A DNA stretch of 64,000 nucleotides from Lachnospiraceae bacterium (GCA_024682115.1 JAIKZO010000058.1:61869-125868), one strand, 5' to 3'; shown: positions 8,612 through 18,254, counted from the first letter of the stretch. Notes: generated from the sequence alone by a model not told the origin. Numbers and translations: made by a program.

Positions 8612-11600
8612 ATGTATTTAAAATCGATCGAGATACACGGATTTAAATCATTCGCCAATAAAATAGTGTTTAAGTTCCACAACGGTATCACAGGTATAGT
8701 GGGCCCAAACGGATCCGGTAAATCCAATGTAGCCGATGCTGTCAGATGGGTTTTGGGTGAACAGAGGATCAAACAGCTCAGAGGAGCATCGATGCAGGAT
8801 GTCATCTTTTCCGGTACGGAACTTCGAAAGATGCAGGGCTATGCATATGTGGCGATCACTCTGGATAATTCGGATCATCAGTTACCTACAGATTTTGACG
8901 AGATTACAGTTGCGAGGAGGATATATCGTTCGGGAGAGAGCGAATACCTTCTTAACGGTGCACCCTGTCGTCTTAAAGATGTAAATGAGCTTTTTTACGA
9001 TACGGGTATCGGTAAGGAGGGATATTCCATTATCGGTCAGGGTCAGATCGACAAGATACTGTCCGGAAAACCCGAGGAAAGAAGAGAACTGTTTGATGAA
9101 GCAGCCGGAATAGTAAAGTTCAAGAAAAGAAAAGCTGCCGCTGTTAAAAAGCTTGAGGATGAACAGAACAACCTCGTACGTGTGAACGATATCCTTGCCG
9201 AGCTTGAGAAACAGGTCGGCCCTTTGGAAAAGCAATCGGAAAAAGCCAAAGTCTATCTCAAAAAGAAGGAAGAACTCAAGACTGTTGACGTCAACATGTT
9301 CCTTCTTGAGAACGAATCTCTTGAACAGTCTCTTGATAAGGCAAAAGAAAACCTAAGCATAGCGACCAAGGATCTTGATTCGGTAAAACTTCAGTATGAA
9401 TCCACCAAGGAAGAATATGATAAGATCCAGAAAGAGATTGAAGAATTAACACAGAATATCGATGATGAGAAGTCGTCTCTTTCCGAGACCAGTATCCTTC
9501 GCGGTAAACTCGAAGGCGAGATCAATGTGTTGAAAGAGCAGATAAAGTCTGCCCGTTCGAATGAAGAACACTTCCTCGGAAGAAAGAGCGCGATCGAAGA
9601 ACAGATAAAAGAGCGCAACGAAGAGAAGGAAGAGATATTAAAAGACAAGGGTGTCGTTGACGAAGAACTTCAGAAGATCGAAAAAAGCAGAGATGATGCC
9701 AAAGCCCTTCTGAATGAGGTTCAGAACAAAATAGAAGAGCTTAATGAGAATATCGAGAACGGCAAGAATACCATCATCGATACTCTTAATTCGCGTGCAA
9801 CGATAAAGTCCAAGCTTTCGAGACTGGATTCCATGACGGAATCGATAAATATCAGAAAATCCGAGCTGACTTCAAGGATCCTGAAAGTCAAATCCGACGA
9901 AGCACAGTTTTCCGAGACCATCAAAACTCTTGAAGAAGAGTTTTCGAAGATCTCAGACAGGATAGATGAGTTAAACAACGAACAGGAAAAGAAAGAAGAA
10001 GATCTTTCCATCGTCAGGGAAGAACTTTCCAAAAAAGATGAAGAGTTAAGAGATACTCAGGTAAAGTATCATCAGGATAAATCAAAACTCGATGCTCTTT
10101 CCAATATAACCGAAAGATATGAAGGTTACGGCGGATCGGTAAAAGCCGTTATGGAAAAGAAGGACGAGGAAAAAGGCATTATCGGAGTTGTGGCCGATAT
10201 CATCAAGGTGGATCAGAAATATGAAGTCGCCATCGAAACGGCTCTCGGAGGAAACATTCAAAATATCGTTACGGATGATGAAAATACCGCCAAGAAGATG
10301 ATCGCCTACCTGAAACAGCATAAAGCCGGAAGGGCAACTTTCCTGCCGCTCGATTCTCTGGATAACCCTCAGGAATTCAAGAATCCCGAAGCACTTAATG
10401 AAAAGGGTGCGATCGGAATGGCTGACGAACTTGTAAATACGGATAAGAAATACAGGAACGTCGCCAAAGCGATGCTGGGCCGTATCGTCGTTGTCGATAA
10501 TGTTGACAATGCTCTTAAGATCGCCAGAAAATTCGGTTACGGAATAAGAATGGTAACCCTTGAAGGCGAACTTCTGGTGCCCGGCGGAGCCATTTCGGGA
10601 GGTGCATTTAAGAACAGTTCCAACCTCCTCAGCCGTCGCAGGGAGATGGATGAGCTCGAAAAGAGAGTCAAAGAGTATGTTGTATTGATCGATAAGATTC
10701 TTCAGGATATCGAAGATACCAAGAAGAAGCGTAATAAGATAAGACTCGAGATAGAGGAAGTAAAATCCGAGATCCAGAAGAAATTCATTGAACAGAATAC
10801 GGCCAGATTAAACGTATTAAAAGCCGAAGAACGTAAAAACGAAGCATCCGAAGGCTCTTTGGAACTTAAGAATGAAGAAAAAGAGATCGAGATTCAGATC
10901 AAGGATATTGCGGAGAGTAAGGAAGAGATAAATTCCGAACTCGAAAAGAGCAATGAACTTGAAAAATCGGTAGAGAAACAGATAGAAGAATTCCAGGCCG
11001 AACTGGAAACAAAGCGTGAAGAGGAAACACTACATCTTTCAAAAGTTTCGGAATGGGAAGTCGAAGTCTCAAAGATACTTCAACAGACGGGATTCCATCA
11101 GCAGAACCTGGACAGGATAAATTCCGAGATAGAAAGACTTACCGATGAACTCAACGAAGTTGTTGAAGGGATCAAAACATCAACTTCAGATATCGAGCTC
11201 AAGGAAAACAGCATTAAAGAGATCGAGCAGACCATCAAGGCTTCATTTACGACGCAGTCCGATACCGAGCAGAAACTGACAGGGGATATCGAAAAGAAGG
11301 AAGAACTCACCCAGAAGCAGAAGACATTCTTTGAAGATCGAGAAAAGCTTTCCGAGAAAATGAACAGTCTTGATAAAGAAGTATACAGACTCGGTGACCA
11401 AAAGACCCGTTTCGAGGAGAGGATCAGCGCTCAGATAAGCTATATGTGGGAGGAATACGAGATCACCCTTACCGACGCAGCTTCATTAAAAGATCCCGAG
11501 ATGAATGACTTAAGCTCGATGAAGAGACGTGCCAATTCCCTTCGATCCGAGATCAAAGGACTTGGTGACGTCAATGTTAATGCCATTGAAGATTATAAGA

Positions 11601-12172
11601 ATCTCATGGAAAGATACACTTTCCTTAAAACACAACATGACGATCTTATAGAAGCCGCAAAAACTCTCGAAGGAATCATAACCGAGCTTGATACAGCCAT
11701 GAGAAAGCAGTTCTCCGAGAAGTTTGCAGATATCGGAAAAGAGTTTGATAAGGTGTTCAAGGAGCTTTTCGGCGGCGGAACCGGATCGTTGGAACTTATC
11801 GAGGATGAAGATATCCTTGAAGCAGGCATAAGGATAGTTGCTCAACCGCCCGGAAAGAAGCTGCAGAATATGATGCAGTTATCCGGAGGAGAAAAAGCGC
11901 TTACCGCTATCTCGCTTTTATTCGCGATACAGAATCTGAAACCTTCACCGTTCTGTTTGCTCGATGAGATAGAAGCGGCTCTTGATGAGAGCAATGTCAG
12001 CAGATTTGCGACTTACCTTCGTAAACTTACAAAGAATACGCAGTTCATTGTCATAACACACAGACGAGGGACTATGGAAAAAGCCGACAGGCTTTACGGT
12101 ATTACGATGCAGGAGAAAGGTGTGTCCGCTCTTGTTTCGGTTAATCTCATTGATGAGGAGCTTGACGACTGA
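8612..12172 (+). CDS. smc: Chromosome segregation ATPase SMC
   Basis: Core of the SMC-ScpAB condensin that compacts and resolves chromosomes. Walker A GPNGSGKSNVADAVRW is at residues 32-47. A long charged coiled coil follows, then a hinge at about 515-670 (GIIGVVADIIKV…GRATFLPLDSL). The returning coil leads to the C-terminal head with signature LSGGEKALTAISLLFA at about 1090 and Walker B FCLLDEIEAALDE. At 1186 residues it is full length and unbroken. It starts 8 bases after rnc, and its stop overlaps the ftsY start (TGATG), indicating coupling. scpA and scpB are not in this window. Confidence 0.98.
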   Translation: MYLKSIEIHGFKSFANKIVFKFHNGITGIVGPNGSGKSNVADAVRWVLGEQRIKQLRGASMQDVIFSGTELRKMQGYAYVAITLDNSDHQLPTDFDEITVARRIYRSGESEYLLNGAPCRLKDVNELFYDTGIGKEGYSIIGQGQIDKILSGKPEERRELFDEAAGIVKFKKRKAAAVKKLEDEQNNLVRVNDILAELEKQVGPLEKQSEKAKVYLKKKEELKTVDVNMFLLENESLEQSLDKAKENLSIATKDLDSVKLQYESTKEEYDKIQKEIEELTQNIDDEKSSLSETSILRGKLEGEINVLKEQIKSARSNEEHFLGRKSAIEEQIKERNEEKEEILKDKGVVDEELQKIEKSRDDAKALLNEVQNKIEELNENIENGKNTIIDTLNSRATIKSKLSRLDSMTESINIRKSELTSRILKVKSDEAQFSETIKTLEEEFSKISDRIDELNNEQEKKEEDLSIVREELSKKDEELRDTQVKYHQDKSKLDALSNITERYEGYGGSVKAVMEKKDEEKGIIGVVADIIKVDQKYEVAIETALGGNIQNIVTDDENTAKKMIAYLKQHKAGRATFLPLDSLDNPQEFKNPEALNEKGAIGMADELVNTDKKYRNVAKAMLGRIVVVDNVDNALKIARKFGYGIRMVTLEGELLVPGGAISGGAFKNSSNLLSRRREMDELEKRVKEYVVLIDKILQDIEDTKKKRNKIRLEIEEVKSEIQKKFIEQNTARLNVLKAEERKNEASEGSLELKNEEKEIEIQIKDIAESKEEINSELEKSNELEKSVEKQIEEFQAELETKREEETLHLSKVSEWEVEVSKILQQTGFHQQNLDRINSEIERLTDELNEVVEGIKTSTSDIELKENSIKEIEQTIKASFTTQSDTEQKLTGDIEKKEELTQKQKTFFEDREKLSEKMNSLDKEVYRLGDQKTRFEERISAQISYMWEEYEITLTDAASLKDPEMNDLSSMKRRANSLRSEIKGLGDVNVNAIEDYKNLMERYTFLKTQHDDLIEAAKTLEGIITELDTAMRKQFSEKFADIGKEFDKVFKELFGGGTGSLELIEDEDILEAGIRIVAQPPGKKLQNMMQLSGGEKALTAISLLFAIQNLKPSPFCLLDEIEAALDESNVSRFATYLRKLTKNTQFIVITHRRGTMEKADRLYGITMQEKGVSALVSVNLIDEELDD

Positions 12173-13029
12173 TGGCTGGATTTTTTTCAAAGATCTTCGG
12201 CGGATATAAACAGATCGATGAAGATTTTTACGATGAGATATTCGAAAAACTCGTTACGGGCGATGTGGGTGTCCGTACATCAAACGAGATCGTCGAAAGA
12301 TTAAGAGACCAGGTAAAGGAAAACCATATAAAAAGTCCCGAAGAATGCAGGGAATTCCTTAAAAACAATATCAAGGAACAGATGCGTCTTGATGAGGATG
12401 CTTTTGCTTTTGAGAAAGAAAGAAGCGTGATCTTTGTCATAGGGATCAACGGTGTCGGCAAGACGACCACCATCGGGAAACTTGCCGCGATGTATAAGAA
12501 CGAAGGAAAGAGAGTTCTTCTTTCCGCTGCCGATACATTCCGTGCCGCTGCGGCCGAACAGCTTGGAGAATGGGCCAACAGAGCCGGTGTTGAGATGGTT
12601 TCCGGTAAGGAAGGACAGGATCCGTCAAGTGTTCTTTTTGATACGATCCAATCTGCAAAGGCAAAGCAGGTTGATGTTCTGATCGTTGATACCGCCGGAC
12701 GTCTCCATAACAAAAAGAATCTCATGGATGAGCTTGAAAAGATGAACAGGCTCATCAATTCATATTATCCGCTCGTGCACCGTGAGAACCTTGTAGTATT
12801 GGACGGAACCACAGGGCAGAATGCCCTTAATCAGGCAAGGGAGTTCTCGGAGGTAACAAAGCTTACCGGATTTATTATGACCAAGATGGACGGAACCGCC
12901 AGGGGCGGCATAGCCGTAGCCATACAGTCGGAATTAAAGATACCCGTCAAATACATCGGGGTGGGAGAAAAGATCACCGATCTTAAAAGATTTAATGCCG
13001 ACGAATATGTTGACAGTCTTTTTGAATAA
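12172..13029 (+). CDS. ftsY: Signal recognition particle receptor FtsY
   Basis: GTPase receptor that docks SRP-ribosome complexes at the membrane. At 285 residues it is the compact NG form without an acidic N-terminal A domain. GTPase motifs are GINGVGKTTTIGKLA, DTFRAAAAEQL, DTAGRLHNKKNLMDEL, TKMDGTARGG and the closing GVGEKITDLKRFNADEYV. Its start shares one base with the smc stop. The partner ffh lies about 3.5 kb downstream. Confidence 0.97.
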   Translation: MAGFFSKIFGGYKQIDEDFYDEIFEKLVTGDVGVRTSNEIVERLRDQVKENHIKSPEECREFLKNNIKEQMRLDEDAFAFEKERSVIFVIGINGVGKTTTIGKLAAMYKNEGKRVLLSAADTFRAAAAEQLGEWANRAGVEMVSGKEGQDPSSVLFDTIQSAKAKQVDVLIVDTAGRLHNKKNLMDELEKMNRLINSYYPLVHRENLVVLDGTTGQNALNQAREFSEVTKLTGFIMTKMDGTARGGIAVAIQSELKIPVKYIGVGEKITDLKRFNADEYVDSLFE

Positions 13030-13041
13030 TGAGGAATGTTT

Positions 13042-14262
13042 ATGAAAAAAATGCTTACTCTTGAGGCTTTTGAAGAAGCTTCTGAAGAGGTCAGGAAAGT
13101 TGCTTTTGAAACAAAGCTCATCTATTCTGATTTTTATTCCAAACTTACAGAAAACAAAGTATATTTCAAACCCGAAAATATGCAGCTTACCGGCGCATAC
13201 AAGTTAAGGGGCGCTTACTATAAGATCAGCACGCTCAGTCCGGAAGATAGACAGAAAGGTCTTATAACCGCTTCGGCCGGCAACCATGCACAGGGTGTGG
13301 CGTATGCAGCCAAGGCATTCGGAGCCAAGGCTGTTATAGTAATGCCTACAACGACACCGCTCATTAAAGTTAACAGGACCAAAAGCTACGGCGCCGAAGT
13401 CATTCTTTACGGTGATGTTTATGATGATTCATGTGCCAAAGCACTTGAACTTGCCGAGGAAAAAGGATATACGTTCATTCATCCTTTTGATGATCTTGCT
13501 GTCGCGACCGGACAGGGAACTATTGCCATGGAGATATTCAAAGAGCTTCCGCTCGTTGACTATATCCTCGTTCCCATCGGAGGCGGCGGATTGGCGACAG
13601 GTGTATCAACACTCGCCAAAATGCTCAATCCGAACATAAAGGTGATCGGAGTGGAACCCGAGCATGCAAACTGCATGCAGGAATCTTTTAATGCAGGCAA
13701 AGTGATAGAACTTGAAAGTGTAAGTACGATAGCCGACGGAACAGCCGTCAAGAAACCCGGTGAAAAGATTTTCCCTTATCTTAAAGAGAATCTCGACGAT
13801 ATAATCACGGTTGCGGATGAAGAACTTGTTGTTGCATTCCTTGATATGGTCGAGTCGCATAAGATGGTGGTGGAAAACTCCGGATTGCTTACGGTTGCCG
13901 CCCTTAAAAAACTTGATGTCAAAGGTAAGAAGATCGTTTCCATCTTAAGCGGCGGTAATATGGATGTCATCACCATGTCTTCCGTAGTTCAGCAGGGCCT
14001 GATCTTCAGAGACAGGATATTTACGGTTTCGGTGCTGCTGCCCGATAAACCCGGTATGCTATCCAAGGTTTCACAGGTCATAGCGTCATTGAACGGAAAT
14101 GTCATCAAACTTGAACACAATCAGTTTGTTTCCATAAACAGAAATGCTGCCGTTGAACTTCGTATCACCCTTGAAGCTTTCGGTACGGAACATAAGAACG
14201 AGATACTCGGAAAGCTTGAAGAAGAGGGTTATAAGCCCAAGATAGTCAGGACAAATATCTGA
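13042..14262 (+). CDS. ilvA: Threonine ammonia-lyase (threonine deaminase)
   Basis: PLP enzyme converting threonine to 2-oxobutyrate and ammonia, which feeds isoleucine synthesis or catabolism. PLP-lysine context: NMQLTGAYKLRGAYYKI; PLP phosphate loop: GGGGLATGV. A single ACT-type domain occupies about residues 325-406 (TVSVLLPDKPGMLSKVSQVIA), so this is the medium-length (about 400 aa) form. The ORF track starts at 13036, but GAGGA would then touch the ATG; the ATG at 13042 has six-base spacing and is preferred. ilvB and ilvD, the next enzymes of the pathway, lie about 30 kb away. A biosynthetic role is likely but a catabolic TdcB role is possible. Confidence 0.92.
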   Translation: MKKMLTLEAFEEASEEVRKVAFETKLIYSDFYSKLTENKVYFKPENMQLTGAYKLRGAYYKISTLSPEDRQKGLITASAGNHAQGVAYAAKAFGAKAVIVMPTTTPLIKVNRTKSYGAEVILYGDVYDDSCAKALELAEEKGYTFIHPFDDLAVATGQGTIAMEIFKELPLVDYILVPIGGGGLATGVSTLAKMLNPNIKVIGVEPEHANCMQESFNAGKVIELESVSTIADGTAVKKPGEKIFPYLKENLDDIITVADEELVVAFLDMVESHKMVVENSGLLTVAALKKLDVKGKKIVSILSGGNMDVITMSSVVQQGLIFRDRIFTVSVLLPDKPGMLSKVSQVIASLNGNVIKLEHNQFVSINRNAAVELRITLEAFGTEHKNEILGKLEEEGYKPKIVRTNI

Positions 14263-14264
14263 TC

Positions 14265-15332
14265 ATGGCAAACGGAAAAAGAAAATCCTCATTATATTCA
14301 AATATCATATTCAGTCTTATAGCGCTCACATCGCTTTCCATAGCCATAGTATGCCTTCTTCTAAATCATTCGATCAGGGAAGATCTGGAAAGCGCGAATG
14401 AAACAAATCAGATGCTGAGCGATTATGCCGATGCGCATCCTTTTACCCAGGCTGATATCGATAATGCTGTAACGGAAGCCAAAAACGAATTCGCAGTTCA
14501 TGAAAAGGACGCCCTTCTTGATGAGATGAAGGACAGGCTTTCATCCGGCGATTCCGCCTATGCTCTTTTCAGGGATATATTCCCGGATGATCTTATCGTA
14601 TATGTAAATAACGGATATATTTTCTATCCTATAACCGATGAACTGAAACACAATGATTATATTTCCGAAAACTTTGTCAAAGACGAGAATACTGATGAAA
14701 TATCATATGTGGACGATAACGGAAATGTCATTTCTGTAAAAGGGATAGATGTATCAAAACATAACGGCGATATCGACTGGGCCAAGGTTAAAAATGACGG
14801 GATCGAATTTGCTTTCATTAGAGTCGGTTACCGCGGTTCTTCAAACGGCGGACTTGTGCTGGATGAATACTTCAAACAGAACATTGAAGGGGCGATAGAA
14901 AACGGGATAGATGTCGGAGTCTATTTCTTTACTCAGGCCATTAACGAAGAAGAAGCGATAGAAGAAGCCGATTTTGTTCTTGATGCGATCGAACCTTATA
15001 AGATCACATATCCGGTTGTTTGGGATATAGAAACCCTGGACGGAAGAACTAATGATCTGGATGCAAAAACACGCACGGATGCAGCGGTGGCTTTTCTTGA
15101 AAGGGTTAAGGGGGCCGGTTACGATACGATGCTCTACGGAAATCTGATGAGCATGTTATATCTTCTTGAAACGCCCCGTATCGAAGAATATGACAAATGG
15201 TTTGCCTACTATCATTATCCCGATTACTATCCTTACGAGTACTCCATCTGGCAATACAGCAGCAAGGGTGAGGTAGACGGTATAGAAGGCGAAGTCGATC
15301 TAAATATTTCAATGAAGAGTATTGTCAAGTAA
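14265..15332 (+). CDS. Membrane-anchored GH25 lysozyme-like muramidase
   Basis: The N-terminus has a helix at about residues 14-30 (signal anchor), then about 120 residues of unassigned sequence, then a GH25 domain from about 160. The family motif GIDVSKHNGDIDWAKVK carries the first catalytic Asp, and YPVVWDIETLDGRTN carries the second acidic pair; GVYFFTQA and IWQYSSKGEVDGIEGEVDLN are also typical. It should cleave the MurNAc-GlcNAc bond outside the cell. It begins 2 bases after the ilvA stop without an obvious ribosome site, so it probably relies on coupling. Confidence 0.9.
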   Translation: MANGKRKSSLYSNIIFSLIALTSLSIAIVCLLLNHSIREDLESANETNQMLSDYADAHPFTQADIDNAVTEAKNEFAVHEKDALLDEMKDRLSSGDSAYALFRDIFPDDLIVYVNNGYIFYPITDELKHNDYISENFVKDENTDEISYVDDNGNVISVKGIDVSKHNGDIDWAKVKNDGIEFAFIRVGYRGSSNGGLVLDEYFKQNIEGAIENGIDVGVYFFTQAINEEEAIEEADFVLDAIEPYKITYPVVWDIETLDGRTNDLDAKTRTDAAVAFLERVKGAGYDTMLYGNLMSMLYLLETPRIEEYDKWFAYYHYPDYYPYEYSIWQYSSKGEVDGIEGEVDLNISMKSIVK

Positions 15333-15355
15333 AAATGCTTGACAATACTTTTTTT
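15318..15355 (+). terminator. Terminator after the GH25 gene
   Basis: Perfect 12-bp stem AGTATTGTCAAG / CTTGACAATACT with loop TAAAAATG and then six T. The left arm lies inside the end of the GH25 coding sequence. The right arm contains the -35 box (TTGACA) of the next promoter. Confidence 0.93.
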
Positions 15356-15367
15356 ATATAGTATCAT
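15339..15367 (+). promoter_or_regulatory. Promoter for ylxM-ffh embedded in the preceding terminator
   Basis: TTGACA (15339-15344), 17 bases, TATCAT (15362-15367). The -35 box is part of the terminator stem and the spacer includes the T run. Confidence 0.65.
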
Positions 15368-15409
15368 CTCTCTTTGGTTAAAGATAAACCTTTGTGAGAG
15401 TATGACCGT

Positions 15410-15709
15410 ATGGAAGATATCATTAAACTCGGACAGCTTTATGATTTTTACGGCGAACTCCTTACTGACCATCAGAAGGAGGTTTACGAAGATCTTGTTT
15501 ATAACGATCTTTCGATCTCCGAGATCGCATCCAGTTACGGGATATCCAGACAGGGTGCACATGACCTTATCAAAAGGATAAATAATATACTCGGCAATTA
15601 TGAATCAAAGCTGGGGCTTGTATCCAGATTCGAAAGCATCAAAAAACAGATCGAGAGCCTGGATTCACTTACAAAAGAGGAAAAAGACCTTATCGTAGGT
15701 CAGCTTTAG
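15410..15709 (+). CDS. ylxM: YlxM (UPF0122) HTH protein associated with SRP
   Basis: Small helix-turn-helix protein (99 aa) that is almost always encoded just before ffh in Firmicutes and has been linked to SRP function. The core DHQKEVYEDLVYNDLSISEIA followed by SYGISRQGAHDLIKR is the family's sigma-region-4-like HTH. It sits 9 bases before ffh and has its own promoter. Confidence 0.93.
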   Translation: MEDIIKLGQLYDFYGELLTDHQKEVYEDLVYNDLSISEIASSYGISRQGAHDLIKRINNILGNYESKLGLVSRFESIKKQIESLDSLTKEEKDLIVGQL

Positions 15710-15718
15710 GAATACACT

Positions 15719-17086
15719 ATGGCCTTTGAGTCACTTACCGATAAATTACAAAATGCGTTTAAAAAACTGAAGTCAAAAGGACTGCTCACCGAAGAAGACG
15801 TTAAAGTCGCGCTCAAAGAAGTTAAGATGGCTCTGCTCGAAGCGGATGTAAACTTCAAGGTCGTTAAGCAGTTTGTTTCATCGGTTGAAGAAAGAGCGGT
15901 CGGAGCCGATGTCCTTAACGGATTAAACCCCGGACAGATGGTCGTTAAGATCGTCAATGATGAGCTTGTCTCTCTGATGGGACCGGAAAATGCTGAACTT
16001 GTATTTCAACCGGGCAAGAGTATCACGACCATAATGATGTGCGGACTTCAGGGTGCAGGTAAGACCACGGCTACTGCAAAACTTGCGGCAAAGCTTCTCA
16101 CCAAAGGGAAAAGGCCTTTGCTTGTAGCCTGTGACATATACAGACCCGGTGCCATAAAACAGTTGCAGATAAACGGAGAAAAAGTTAAAGTTCCCGTTTT
16201 CGAGATGGGTGATAAAAATTCGCCCGTTGATATAGCCAAAGCTGCATTGGAGCATGCGGCAAAAAATGACAATAACGTTGTTATCCTGGATACAGCCGGT
16301 CGTCTTCATATTGATGACGAGATGATGGAAGAGCTCATCAGGATCAAGGAAAATGTTGATGTACACCAGACCATCCTTGTTGTTGATGCAATGACAGGAC
16401 AGGATGCGGTCACCGTTGCCGAGGATTTTAACGAACGTATCGGAATAGACGGTGTCATCCTTTCCAAGATGGACGGCGATGCCAGAGGCGGTGCCGCTTT
16501 GTCGGTCAAAGCCGTTACACAAAAGCCCATCCTTTTTGTCGGTATGGGCGAAAAGTTAAGCGACCTTGAGCAGTTCTATCCCGACCGCATGGCAAACAGG
16601 ATACTCGGAATGGGTGATGTCCTGAGTCTTATCGAGAAGGCCGAAGAAAACCTTGAGATAGATGAAGAGACCACCAAAGACATGGCTTCAAGGTTAAAAA
16701 AGGGTAAGTTCGATTACAATGATTACCTTGAGAGCATGAAACAGATGAGAAATCTCGGAGGTATATCATCTATCCTCGGAATGCTTCCCGGTATGGGATT
16801 AAAGACAAAAGATCTCGAAGGAGCCATTGACGAGGACCAGTTAAAACAGACCGAAGCGATAATCCTAAGTATGACCAAGGAAGAAAGAGCGAATCCAAAG
16901 CTCATGTCACTTCCCCGAAAGGGAAGGATCGCCAAAGGAGCCGGAGTAGATATCTCTGTAGTGAACAGATTTGTAAAACAGTTTGAACAGACTCAGAAGA
17001 TGATGAAACAGATGCCGGGAATGTTCGGCGGCAAAAAAGGAAGAGGAATGTTCGGCGGCCTCGGCGGTATGAAATTTCCCTTTTAA
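15719..17086 (+). CDS. ffh: Signal recognition particle protein Ffh (SRP54)
   Basis: GTPase that binds signal sequences and 4.5S RNA to direct ribosomes to FtsY. The N domain is followed by G-domain motifs GLQGAGKTTATAKLA, DIYRPGAIKQL, DTAGRLHIDDEMMEEL, SKMDGDARGGAALS and GMGEKLSDLEQFYPDR. The methionine-rich M domain begins at about residue 300 and ends in KMMKQMPGMFGGKKGRG. Its 455 residues are standard. The SRP RNA gene itself was not seen in this window. Confidence 0.98.
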   Translation: MAFESLTDKLQNAFKKLKSKGLLTEEDVKVALKEVKMALLEADVNFKVVKQFVSSVEERAVGADVLNGLNPGQMVVKIVNDELVSLMGPENAELVFQPGKSITTIMMCGLQGAGKTTATAKLAAKLLTKGKRPLLVACDIYRPGAIKQLQINGEKVKVPVFEMGDKNSPVDIAKAALEHAAKNDNNVVILDTAGRLHIDDEMMEELIRIKENVDVHQTILVVDAMTGQDAVTVAEDFNERIGIDGVILSKMDGDARGGAALSVKAVTQKPILFVGMGEKLSDLEQFYPDRMANRILGMGDVLSLIEKAEENLEIDEETTKDMASRLKKGKFDYNDYLESMKQMRNLGGISSILGMLPGMGLKTKDLEGAIDEDQLKQTEAIILSMTKEERANPKLMSLPRKGRIAKGAGVDISVVNRFVKQFEQTQKMMKQMPGMFGGKKGRGMFGGLGGMKFPF

Positions 17087-17155
17087 TATCCTGTAAATTC
17101 GCACTTTTAGTGGATTTAAATAAATTATATTAATATAAAACGGAGGAAACAAAAA

Positions 17156-17401
17156 ATGGCAGTTAAGATCAGATTAAGAAGAATGGGTCAGAAGAAAGCA
17201 CCCTTCTACAGGATCGTAGTAGCAGATTCACGTTCACCCAGAGACGGAAGATTCATAGAAGAGATCGGTACATATGATCCCAATACGGATCCCAGCACAT
17301 TCAAGGTAGACGAAGAACAGGCTAAAAAGTGGCTTGCAAGCGGTGCTCAGCCTACAGAAGTTGTTGCAAAACTCTTCAAACTTGCAGGTATTGAAAAATA
17401 A
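17156..17401 (+). CDS. rpsP: 30S ribosomal protein S16
   Basis: 81 residues beginning [26 protein letters not shown], the invariant S16 start, followed by the [15 protein letters not shown] motif. A strong CGGAGGAA site precedes the ATG. The 69-base gap after ffh is very AT-rich and could hold a promoter, but I could not define one with confidence. Confidence 0.98.
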   Translation: MAVKIRLRRMGQKKAPFYRIVVADSRSPRDGRFIEEIGTYDPNTDPSTFKVDEEQAKKWLASGAQPTEVVAKLFKLAGIEK

Positions 17402-17422
17402 AACTTCTGATCGGAGGAATAT

Positions 17423-17650
17423 ATGAAAGAATTAGTTGAAGTTATTGCTAAGGCTCTCGTTGAACATCCGGATGAAGTTACTGTTACCGAAAAAGAAGAC
17501 GGAAAGCATGTAGTCATAGAACTGCATGTTGCTGAATCCGATATGGGTAAAGTCATCGGAAAGCAGGGAAGGATAGCAAAGGCTATTCGCTCTGTTGTTA
17601 AGGCGGCATCGTCAAAGGATAATAAGAGAGTTGATGTAGAGATCATCTGA
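17423..17650 (+). CDS. khpA: KH-domain RNA-binding protein KhpA (YlqC)
   Basis: 75-residue protein made of one KH domain with GKVIGKQGRIAKAIRSVVKA, the GxxG RNA-binding loop. In Gram-positive bacteria KhpA works with KhpB in RNA binding and affects cell-wall growth. It is always found between rpsP and rimM, as here. GGAGG precedes the ATG. Confidence 0.95.
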   Translation: MKELVEVIAKALVEHPDEVTVTEKEDGKHVVIELHVAESDMGKVIGKQGRIAKAIRSVVKAASSKDNKRVDVEII

Positions 17651-17691
17651 TACGGTTGATCATCGTATTTAAAGATCTGGATCTGAAATAC

Positions 17692-17725
17692 GGCCTCCGG
17701 TGATCCGGGGGCCTGTTTGATTTTT
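17692..17725 (+). terminator. Hairpin between khpA and rimM
   Basis: GGCCTCCGG / CCGGGGGCC form a 9-bp stem with one G-T pair and a TGAT loop, followed by TGTTTGATTTTT. The interrupted T run suggests partial termination, which could set different levels of rpsP-khpA and the downstream rimM-trmD genes. Confidence 0.6.
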
Positions 17726-17732
17726 GAATCAT

Positions 17733-18254
17733 ATGGATAAAAATCAAAAAGATGACCTTTTGAAAGTCGGTATCATAACTTCCACGCATGGCATAAAAGG
17801 CGAAGTCAAGGTATTTCCCACAACCGATGATCCGGGTCGCTTCAAAAAACTGAAAAACGTTATTTTAAGAACAAATTCAGGCGATATCCGTCTTGATATC
17901 GAGAGTGTAAAGTTCTTTAAGCAGTTCGTTATCCTTAAGTTCAGACAGTTCGCAAATATCAATGATGTCGAAGCTTTCAGGCGCTCGGAACTTTATGTGG
18001 AAAGAGAAAATGCCGTTGGACTCGATAAAGATGAATATTTTATCGCAGACCTTATAGGTATGGAGGCTGTATCTGATGACGGAAGCGTTAAGGGAAAGGT
18101 TGTCGATGTTTTAAGCGGAAACGCAAATGATGTTTACGTCGTTGAACTTGAAGACGGTCGTGAACTTCTTCTTCCCGCCATTAAAGAATGTATAAGGGAA
18201 GTTGACGTAGAGAATGACAAGATCAGCTTTACAATGATGGACGGTCTTTTATGA
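17733..18254 (+). CDS. rimM: Ribosome maturation factor RimM
   Basis: Binds S19 and assists late 30S assembly. The N-terminal barrel starts KVGIITSTHGIKGEVKVFPTTDD, and the C-terminal PRC-barrel shows GKVVDVLSGNANDVYVVE and ELLLPAIKECIREVD. The track uses the TTG at 17724; the ATG at 17733 (MDKNQK…, 173 aa) is more likely. Neither has a clear ribosome site, and a GC-rich hairpin stands immediately upstream. The stop overlaps the trmD start (ATGA). Confidence 0.95.
   Translation: MDKNQKDDLLKVGIITSTHGIKGEVKVFPTTDDPGRFKKLKNVILRTNSGDIRLDIESVKFFKQFVILKFRQFANINDVEAFRRSELYVERENAVGLDKDEYFIADLIGMEAVSDDGSVKGKVVDVLSGNANDVYVVELEDGRELLLPAIKECIREVDVENDKISFTMMDGLL

Noticed and set aside
17087-17155. AT-rich gap before rpsP as a promoter
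   Set aside because: Only poor hexamers (TTCGCA-17-TAAATT) can be assembled, which is expected by chance in such AT-rich sequence.
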